A DNA stretch of 6,392 nt from an uncultured Collinsella sp. (GTDB taxonomy: Bacteria > Actinomycetota > Coriobacteriia > Coriobacteriales > Coriobacteriaceae): positions 1-6,392 of the forward strand of contig CAJLAN010000102.1 in NCBI GenBank assembly GCA_905204635.1, in the 5' to 3' direction. The first letter of the stretch is position 1; each line of letters opens with the position of its first letter. The notes beneath the pieces are model-generated. The model saw only the letters and a list, made by a program, of their open reading frames with translations, did no database searches and had not been told where the DNA came from. Shown one piece after another: positions 1 through 4,029 of the stretch. A program made the translations under genes and the position numbers.

Positions 1-429
1 GAGATCCTGATCGGCAAGACCATTCTCGAAGCGCTGAACACCGACCTTGTTTGCGACGCCATCAACACCGCCATGCGCGAGCTGTTCCTGCAGATCGTCT
101 ACGGCCGCACCCAGTCCGCCTTCTCTGAGGACGGCCTTGCTGTCGGCGCGTCCCTCGAGGACCTCGGCAAGGGCCTTCGCTCCCAGGTCGGCACGATGTT
201 CGCCACCGCCGAAAAGGGCCCGCGTTACCTCGAGATGGCCGAGGGCTACTGCTCCCGCGTCGCGCTCAACAAGGAAAACGAGATCGTCGGCTACGAGTTT
301 ATCAACCTCGGCAAGATGATGGACTTCATCAAAAAGGGTATCGATGCGAACGAAGCGCTCGAAAAGGCCAAGGGTCACTATGGTCAGTGGGACAACGCTG
401 CCAAGTACATCGACCCGCGTCAGGAATAA
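1..429 (+). CDS. NifU-like iron-sulfur cluster assembly scaffold protein, 3' part (5' end outside window)
   Basis: The reading frame is open from base 1 to the TAA at 427-429, giving 142 residues of an incomplete protein. The visible part reads through KTILEALNTDLVCDAINTAM and later GKGLRSQVGTMF and ends KYIDPRQE. I recognise this as the C-terminal two thirds of the NifU-like scaffold family found beside GGGtGRT genes in strict anaerobes. From memory, full-length members are roughly 230 residues and carry their cysteine-rich IscU-like part in the N-terminal region, which is missing here. Only two cysteines are visible, in the LVCDA and GYCSR segments. The inferred role is cytoplasmic assembly or carriage of Fe-S clusters, by analogy with NifU/IscU; no reaction is demonstrated for this subfamily. 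The internal ATG at 73 is not the start, because family-like sequence continues upstream of it. The gene is co-oriented with the next gene and separated from it by 18 bases. Confidence 0.85.
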   Translation, partial: EILIGKTILEALNTDLVCDAINTAMRELFLQIVYGRTQSAFSEDGLAVGASLEDLGKGLRSQVGTMFATAEKGPRYLEMAEGYCSRVALNKENEIVGYEFINLGKMMDFIKKGIDANEALEKAKGHYGQWDNAAKYIDPRQE

Positions 430-447
430 GGAAGGGAGGACGAAACA

Positions 448-1449
448 ATGGCTTTATTTGAAAACTACGAGAGAAGAATCGACAAGATCAACGGCGTCCT
501 CGCTCAGTACGGTATCTCTTCCGTCGAAGAGTGCCGCGAGATCTGCAAGGCCAAGGGCTTTGACCCGTATGAGATCGTCAAGGGCATCCAGCCCATCTGC
601 TTTGAAAACGCCTGCTGGGCGTACACCGTCGGCGCGGCCATCGCCATCAAGTCCGGCGTGAAGTCCGCGGCCGAAGCCGCCAAGATGATCGGCGTGGGTC
701 TTCAGTCCTTCTGCATCGACGGCTCCGTCGCCGAGGACCGCAAGGTCGGTCTGGGCCACGGCAACCTGGGCGCTATGCTGCTCTCCGACGACACCGAGTG
801 CTTCGCCTTCCTGGCAGGTCACGAGTCCTTCGCTGCCGCTGAGGGTGCTATCGGCCTGGCTCTGAACGCCAACAAGGTCCGCAAGGAGCCCCTGCGCGTC
901 ATCCTGAACGGTCTCGGCAAGGACGCCGCTCAGATCATCTCCCGCATCAACGGCTTCACCTATGTTCAGACCCAGTTCGACTACTTCACGGGCGAGCTCA
1001 AGGTCGTCGAGACCATCCCATACTCCGATGGTCCCCGCGCCGCCGTCAACTGCTACGGCGCCGACGACGTCCGCGAGGGCGTTGCCATCATGTGGCACGA
1101 GAACGTCGACATCTCGATCACCGGTAACTCCACCAACCCCACGCGCTTCCAGCACCCCGTCGCTGGCACCTACAAGAAGGAGCGCCTCGAGGCTGGCAAG
1201 AAGTACTTCTCCGTCGCTTCTGGTGGCGGCACTGGCCGTACCCTGCACCCGGACAACATGGGCGCCGGCCCTGCCTCTTACGGCATGACCGACACCATGG
1301 GCCGTATGCACTCCGACGCCCAGTTCGCCGGTTCTTCCTCCGTGCCTGCGCACGTCGACATGATGGGTCTCATCGGCATGGGTAACAACCCCATGGTCGG
1401 TGCCACCGTCGCCTGCGCTGTCGCCGTCGAGGAGGCCCTCAAGGCCTAA
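448..1449 (+). CDS. GGGtGRT family protein (conserved, function unknown)
   Basis: This intact protein of 333 residues carries the family's eponymous motif GGGTGRT at residues 259-265, followed by LHPDNMGAGPASYGMTDTMG. The C-terminal part is glycine- and methionine-rich (MMGLIGMGNNPMVGATVA, about 305-322). No signal peptide or clear membrane span is visible, so it is probably cytoplasmic. It has eight cysteines (29, 33, 51, 56, 89, 118, 202, 323); C29-x3-C33 and C51-x4-C56 are close enough to suggest metal or cluster ligands, but this is inference. The ATG at 448 is supported by a strong GGGAGG ribosome site at 434-439. It follows the Fe-S scaffold gene by 18 bases and is followed by a strong terminator, so the two form an operon. 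From knowledge of the family, GGGtGRT proteins regularly neighbour this scaffold, but no biochemical function is established. A role in Fe-S cluster metabolism is plausible by association only. Confidence 0.92.
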   Translation: MALFENYERRIDKINGVLAQYGISSVEECREICKAKGFDPYEIVKGIQPICFENACWAYTVGAAIAIKSGVKSAAEAAKMIGVGLQSFCIDGSVAEDRKVGLGHGNLGAMLLSDDTECFAFLAGHESFAAAEGAIGLALNANKVRKEPLRVILNGLGKDAAQIISRINGFTYVQTQFDYFTGELKVVETIPYSDGPRAAVNCYGADDVREGVAIMWHENVDISITGNSTNPTRFQHPVAGTYKKERLEAGKKYFSVASGGGTGRTLHPDNMGAGPASYGMTDTMGRMHSDAQFAGSSSVPAHVDMMGLIGMGNNPMVGATVACAVAVEEALKA

Positions 1450-1484
1450 TCGCGCCCGTGCGATGCTCATATAGCTGAGCTTTG

Positions 1485-1520
1485 GAGCCGCTACCCACCC
1501 GGGTAGCGGCTCTTTTTGTT
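1485..1520 (+). terminator. Rho-independent terminator of the scaffold/GGGtGRT operon
   Basis: The 12-base arm GAGCCGCTACCC at 1485-1496 pairs perfectly with GGGTAGCGGCTC at 1501-1512 around the tetraloop ACCC. TTTTTGTTTG follows immediately from 1513. It lies 35 bases after the GGGtGRT stop codon, so it closes that operon. Confidence 0.95.
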
Positions 1521-1566
1521 TGCCCCGTCCCAAATTGGTTACTCTTATTAGAAGGTCCGATATATC

Positions 1567-1633
1567 AGTTGCGGTGAAATACGGACTGAATTGCATCCAT
1601 ACAGGCCAAAACAGTCCGTATTCCACCGCAACT
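1567..1633. repeat. Imperfect inverted repeat, 22-base arms around a 23-base spacer
   Basis: The arm at 1567-1588 (AGTTGCGGTGAAATACGGACTG) is the reverse complement of 1612-1633 except for one mismatch: A at 1577 faces C at 1623. The spacer is 1589-1611. A transcript would fold into a long hairpin, but there is no T-tract on either side, so it is not a standard terminator. I see no target-site duplication. It could be a dispersed palindromic repeat, a small MITE-like relic, an operator for a dimeric regulator, or a processed RNA hairpin. The sequence alone does not decide between these. Confidence 0.8.
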
Positions 1634-1770
1634 TACCAAATTAGCCGACCGAAGTGACCGAGTCCACCTGACGCCCACCTGCCATATTTGCCCTTTACCG
1701 ATTTGCCGAGTCTTTGCGGCCCCATTGCCGATCACCCGTGCGACAATGCGCCGGACGAGAAAGGAATCCG
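1634..1770 (+). promoter_or_regulatory. Upstream region of the flavoprotein gene with helical-turn direct repeats
   Basis: CCACCTG occurs at 1664-1670 and again at 1675-1681, exactly 11 bases apart. GACCGA occurs at 1647-1652 and 1656-1661. ATTTGCC is present at 1686-1692 and 1701-1707, with a shorter ATTGCC at 1724-1729. Such spaced direct repeats can be binding sites for a regulator of the downstream gene, but no known operator is recognised. I find no convincing -35/-10 pair; GACAAT at 1742-1747 is only a weak -10 candidate. The only clear translational signal is AAGGA at 1761-1765, six bases before the ATG at 1771. Confidence 0.35.
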
Positions 1771-3297
1771 ATGGAATCGACTGATGTACTGGTAATTGGA
1801 GCTGGCATTGCGGGCCTTTGCGCCGCCATCGAAGCGGCACGCACGGGTGCAACCGTCACTGTGGCAAGCGCCGGCAAGACCATGAGTGGATCGAGCTTCT
1901 TCCCGGGTACCTGGGGCCTCGGCCTCATCGGTCCCGTCGACGAAGACGACGAGCAGGACCTCATCGACACCATCCAGACCGTCGGCGGCGGCGTTGCCGA
2001 CCCCGAACTCGTCCAAACGTTCGTCCACGGCATTCGCCAAGCGATTGACTGGCTCGAGCAAGACCTGGGCGTTGAGCTCCAGCGTCCGCAAAGCGCCAAG
2101 AGTGCTCAACAAAAGCAGTTTATCCCCTGCTTTGACCACAAGACGCGCATGTGGCGCGGCCTCACCCGCAAGCCCCTTGAGGACGCTCTGACGACCTGGA
2201 TCGAGTCGCTGGGCATTCGCCTGCTCCCCCGCCATGAGCTTATCGACCTTGTTGAGGACACGAACGGCAGAATAACCGGAACCGTACTCTACGACCTTAC
2301 CGAAAATCGAATCGTGCCCTTTGCTGCCAAGGCCACGATCATCGCAGCCGGTGGCACAGGCGGCCTGTTCGAGCGCAGCCTTACGTCGGCTGATGTGCTC
2401 AGCTCCTCGCAGGCCATCGCACTGGCGCACGGCGCAACACTTACTAATATAGAGTTCATGCAGATGATGCCTGGCTTCATCGAGCCCAGGCGTAACTTGG
2501 TCTTCAACGAGAAAACCTGGCGCTACGTGCATGTAGACCAGCCGGTAGATATTGCCGACGACAAGCTGGACGACCTGCTCGAGCAGCGCTCTGGACATGG
2601 TCCCTTCACGTCACGCTTGGCCTCCCGCGCTATCGATCTCGTCATCGATCAGGCAGGTGCCGAAGGCCTGGCACTCCACTACGACTTCCCCCGCGAGGAT
2701 GTCCCAGAGTTTGTGCAGACCTTTGCCACCTGGCTGCAAGACGAGCACGGCATCGCGCCGACCGACGAGATGCGCGTTGCGATGTATGCCCACGCCGCTA
2801 ACGGCGGCATCAAGATCGATAAGACCGCGCACACGGGCGTTGAGGGCCTCTACGCTTGCGGCGAGGCGACAGGCGGCATGCACGGAGCCGACCGCATAGG
2901 CGGCCTTTCGAGGGCCAACGGCATCGTGTTCGGGCGCATCGCAGGCGCATCGGCAGCCCTTGCAGCGCAGAAAGAGCCTAAGACAGCCCTGAAGGCGGAT
3001 ATCGCCCTCCCCCAGCACGGCATTGCCACAACAGATGCCGAGCGCCTGACCCGCAGCCTTAAGCACACGATGAGTACCTATTGCATGATCAACCGCACCG
3101 AAACAGGCCTATCCGAAGCACTACACGAGCTTGAGGGCTTGAAGACGGAGGCAACGACCTTGAGCACACAGAAAGCCCAGGACAGCGAAGTCGCAGCCCT
3201 CGCCCGCCTGCAATCGCAGATTCAGCTGGCACAGGAAATGGTCAAAGCCATGCGCAAGCGAACTGAAAGCTTAGGTTCGCACTATCGAGCAGACTAA
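1771..3297 (+). CDS. FAD-dependent oxidoreductase of the fumarate reductase / L-aspartate oxidase family
   Basis: The product has 508 residues. An N-terminal Rossmann fold binds FAD (TDVLVIGAGIAGLCAAIEAA, GxGxxG at 10-15), and AAGGTGG lies at 192-198. The long second FAD signature is at 359-392 (GLYACGEATGGMHGADRIGG, then LSRANGIVFGRIAG). The C-terminus, RTESLGSHYRAD, matches the family's closing ESRG-H-R-D pattern. SRAI with Arg286 aligns with the catalytic arginine of SdhA and NadB, and His341 in HAANGGI aligns with their HYxxGGI histidine. The conserved FHPT segment is instead MMPG (232-235), so the substrate-site histidine is Met233. The early flavin loop (SGSSFFPGTWGLGL) has no histidine for covalent FAD attachment, so FAD is probably non-covalent, as in NadB. 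No signal peptide or heme site is visible. The protein is probably cytoplasmic and single-subunit; the substrate is unknown. ATG 1771 is chosen over an in-frame TTG at 1714 because of the AAGGA site and because MESTDVLVIG gives the usual spacing to the Rossmann motif. Confidence 0.88.
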   Translation: MESTDVLVIGAGIAGLCAAIEAARTGATVTVASAGKTMSGSSFFPGTWGLGLIGPVDEDDEQDLIDTIQTVGGGVADPELVQTFVHGIRQAIDWLEQDLGVELQRPQSAKSAQQKQFIPCFDHKTRMWRGLTRKPLEDALTTWIESLGIRLLPRHELIDLVEDTNGRITGTVLYDLTENRIVPFAAKATIIAAGGTGGLFERSLTSADVLSSSQAIALAHGATLTNIEFMQMMPGFIEPRRNLVFNEKTWRYVHVDQPVDIADDKLDDLLEQRSGHGPFTSRLASRAIDLVIDQAGAEGLALHYDFPREDVPEFVQTFATWLQDEHGIAPTDEMRVAMYAHAANGGIKIDKTAHTGVEGLYACGEATGGMHGADRIGGLSRANGIVFGRIAGASAALAAQKEPKTALKADIALPQHGIATTDAERLTRSLKHTMSTYCMINRTETGLSEALHELEGLKTEATTLSTQKAQDSEVAALARLQSQIQLAQEMVKAMRKRTESLGSHYRAD

Positions 3298-3343
3298 ATC
3301 GATTCTCACTTTGAGTTTGATCACAACTTCTCAACATGCATCG

Positions 3344-3393
3344 AGCCCCGTGAGCATAATTCTCATAAGGAGAGCACGTTTATGGGGCTTTAG
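3344..3393 (+). terminator. Possible weak terminator after the flavoprotein gene
   Basis: AGCCCC at 3344-3349 pairs with GGGGCT at 3384-3389. GTG at 3350-3352 can pair with CAC at 3375-3377, and TCTC/GAGA at 3361-3364/3370-3373 forms a small inner hairpin. Only CTTTAG follows the stem, so the T-tract is poor. It is the first foldable element after the flavoprotein stop at 3297, which is the main reason to suggest termination here. Confidence 0.3.
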
Positions 3394-3418
3394 CCGTGTT
3401 TCCCTAAGGGAATCACGG
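3394..3418. repeat. Hairpin-forming inverted repeat
   Basis: CCGTG-T-TTCCC at 3394-3404 pairs with GGGAA-T-CACGG at 3408-3418 with one T-T mismatch and a three-base TAA loop. No T-tract follows on either strand. It could be part of the transcript end of the upstream gene or of the tRNA read-through region, and its role is unknown. Confidence 0.55.
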
Positions 3419-3432
3419 TGCAGTTTCCCCAA

Positions 3433-3470
3433 CTTCGCGCCCCGACGGGTTCGACCCCATGCGAGGTCAA
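3433..3470. repeat. 38-bp direct repeat, copy 1
   Basis: This block is identical over all 38 bases to 3609-3646, 176 bases away. Reading the minus strand, each copy lies immediately after a tRNA-type terminator. Its core GGGTTCGACCCC (3447-3458) matches the T-arm of the adjacent tRNA-Lys gene but lies on the opposite strand. That core is nearly self-complementary, so the match may be coincidental. Confidence 0.9.
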
Positions 3471-3501
3471 AAAAAGACGGCCAACTTTCGTTGACCGTCT
3501 T
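3469..3501 (-). terminator. Minus-strand intrinsic terminator downstream of the tRNA-Lys remnant
   Basis: AAGACGG at 3474-3480 pairs with CCGTCTT at 3495-3501. After one C-A mismatch, CAAC/GTTG continues the stem around a TTTC loop (3486-3489). Read on the minus strand, the stem runs into seven T residues (3475 down to 3469). On the plus strand only TTAACTTG follows, so the direction is minus. It sits behind a truncated tRNA-Lys 3' end, as the second terminator sits behind the intact gene. Confidence 0.8.
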
Positions 3502-3510
3502 AACTTGCTT

Positions 3511-3530
3511 TGGTGGGCCGTCAGGGGGTC
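3511..3530 (-). pseudogene. tRNA-Lys 3'-end remnant (T-loop to CCA)
   Basis: On the minus strand this 20-base segment reads GACCCCCTGACGGCCCACCA. It is identical over 19 bases to the intact tRNA-Lys gene, from position 57 of the T-loop through the acceptor stem and discriminator to the first two bases of the 3' tail. Homology stops abruptly at 3530/3531. Unlike the intact gene, this copy ends in a complete CCA. It is either the scar of a tandem tRNA duplication or an attachment-site remnant from integration at the tRNA 3' end. Confidence 0.75.
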
Positions 3531-3608
3531 AGCCTGCTTTGCAGGCGACCGCTGCGGCGCCAAGGCGCCTTGCGCGCTACGCTGGTAAATGCTCACGCAT
3601 TTCCTCAG
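3531..3608. other. Palindrome-rich spacer between the tRNA-Lys remnant and the 38-bp repeat
   Basis: No gene is seen. The stretch holds three compact inverted repeats. GCCTGC-TTT-GCAGGC is at 3532-3546, the perfect 12-bp palindrome CAAGGCGCCTTG is at 3561-3572, and AAATGC-TCAC-GCATTT is at 3587-3602. GGCGCC itself occurs twice, at 3556 and 3564. This density of small hairpins is typical of dispersed palindromic repeats or recombination-site DNA; nothing here identifies a known family. Confidence 0.6.
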
Positions 3609-3646
3609 CTTCGCGCCCCGACGGGTTCGACCCCATGCGAGGTCAA
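3609..3646. repeat. 38-bp direct repeat, copy 2
   Basis: This is the perfect copy of 3433-3470. On the minus strand it begins right after the terminator of tRNA-Lys. The identical sequence next to diverged terminator hairpins suggests either recent duplication with hairpin replacement or selection or gene conversion acting on the 38-bp block itself. Confidence 0.9.
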
Positions 3647-3647
3647 C

Positions 3648-3678
3648 AAAAAAGCGACCAGCCTGAGCCAGTCGCTTT
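3648..3678 (-). terminator. Minus-strand terminator of the tRNA-His/tRNA-Lys operon
   Basis: AAAGCGAC at 3651-3658 pairs perfectly with GTCGCTTT at 3671-3678 around a 12-base loop. On the minus strand the stem ends in six T residues (3653 down to 3648). It begins 14 bases after the 3' end of tRNA-Lys and so ends that transcript. Confidence 0.85.
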
Positions 3679-3691
3679 AACAATCTTTGGG

Positions 3692-3764
3692 TGGGCCGTC
3701 AGGGGGTCGAACCCTGGACCTTGGGATTAAGAGTCCCCTGCTCTACCAACTGAGCTAACGACCC
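3692..3764 (-). tRNA. tRNA-Lys(CTT)
   Basis: The minus strand folds into a 73-base cloverleaf. The acceptor GGGTCGT pairs with ACGGCCC, the D-arm is GCTC/GAGC, the anticodon loop is CTCTTAA with anticodon CTT (codon AAG), and the T-arm is CAGGG-TTCGACC-CCCTG. The top of the anticodon stem is a G-A mismatch (27-43). After discriminator A73 the DNA reads CCC, so the complete CCA tail is not encoded and must be added or repaired by tRNA nucleotidyltransferase. It lies 22 bases after tRNA-His and is probably processed from the same transcript. Confidence 0.95.
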
Positions 3765-3786
3765 GATATCAACACAAAGCAAGAAC

Positions 3787-3864
3787 TGGGGTGGGTAAAG
3801 GGACTCGAACCCTCGACCTACGGGACCACAACCCGTCGCTCTAGCCAACTGAGCTACACCCACC
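3787..3864 (-). tRNA. tRNA-His(GTG)
   Basis: The minus strand begins GGTGGGTGTAGCTC and folds into a full cloverleaf with anticodon loop TTGTGGT, anticodon GTG, and T-arm GAGGG-TTCGAGT-CCCTT. The extra 5' G (G-1, at 3864) faces discriminator C73, the hallmark of bacterial tRNA-His. The CCA tail is encoded at 3789-3787. It is the first gene of the minus-strand tRNA operon and sits about 20 bases downstream of the predicted transcription start. Confidence 0.96.
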
Positions 3865-3890
3865 GTGTCCTGTGCGCTTCGCGCTCGACT

Positions 3891-3919
3891 ATTATTGCAA
3901 GGAACGCCACGCGATGCAA
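3891..3919 (-). promoter_or_regulatory. Promoter of the tRNA-His/tRNA-Lys operon
   Basis: On the minus strand, TTGCAT (3919-3914) and AATAAT (3896-3891) are separated by exactly 17 bases. The -10 matches the consensus at five of six positions; the -35 matches only TTG. A/T-rich sequence lies just upstream (3926-3953), resembling an UP element, and GC-rich sequence follows the -10. Both are usual for stable-RNA promoters under growth-rate or stringent control. The predicted start is near 3884, giving a leader of about 20 bases. Confidence 0.65.
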
Positions 3920-3926
3920 GCCCCAA

Positions 3927-4024
3927 TTTTCAAGAATTTTGAAAAGAGTTTTTCGAGACCATTTCGAGCAAATCCCACCGGTTTCATAGGAGTAAACTTG
4001 CCCCACTGCAAATCCTCGAAAGGA
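3927..4024 (+). promoter_or_regulatory. Control region of the aminotransferase gene
   Basis: This divergent region holds an A/T inverted repeat, TTTTCAA-GAATT-TTGAAAA (3927-3945). TTTCGAG occurs at 3951-3957 and 3962-3968, one helical turn apart, and a third copy, inverted as CTCGAAA, is at 4015-4021, overlapping the ribosome site AAAGGA (4019-4024). No clear -35/-10 pair is visible. AGGAG at 3988-3992 precedes a TTG at 3998 that opens an 11-codon frame whose TGA overlaps the aminotransferase ATG as ATGA. This could be a coupled leader peptide, but the evidence is weak. Confidence 0.35.
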
Positions 4025-4029
4025 CCGTC

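Noticed and set aside
454..1626. Long minus-strand open frame of 390 codons opposite the GGGtGRT gene
   Set aside because: It is antisense to a confidently identified gene, its composition is the complement of high-GC codon bias (Val, Gly, Asp, Ala rich), and it reads through the terminator and inverted repeat. No family is recognised.
1567..1633. The inverted repeat considered as an insertion sequence end pair
   Set aside because: Only 23 bases lie between the arms, no transposase is present and no target-site duplication is visible. It is kept as a plain inverted repeat.
1732..2598. Minus-strand open frame of 288 codons opposite the flavoprotein gene
   Set aside because: It is a shadow of the plus-strand gene, with no motif and no ribosome site in context.
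3370..3393. AAGGAGA followed by ATG at 3382 as a short gene start
   Set aside because: The frame stops after three codons (ATG GGG CTT TAG).
3433..3646. The two 38-bp repeats considered as a CRISPR array
   Set aside because: There are only two copies with a 138-base interval that contains a terminator and a tRNA fragment, and no cas genes are nearby.
3390..3683. Minus-strand open frame of 97 codons across the repeat region
   Set aside because: It spans two terminator stems and both repeats, so its apparent internal similarity comes from the 38-bp repeat and not from protein domains.
3311..3730. Plus-strand open frame of 139 codons between the flavoprotein gene and the tRNAs
   Set aside because: It runs through two terminators, the 38-bp repeats and the antisense of tRNA-Lys. 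Its C-terminal WAVRGSNPGPWD is the well-known spurious translation of tRNA DNA.
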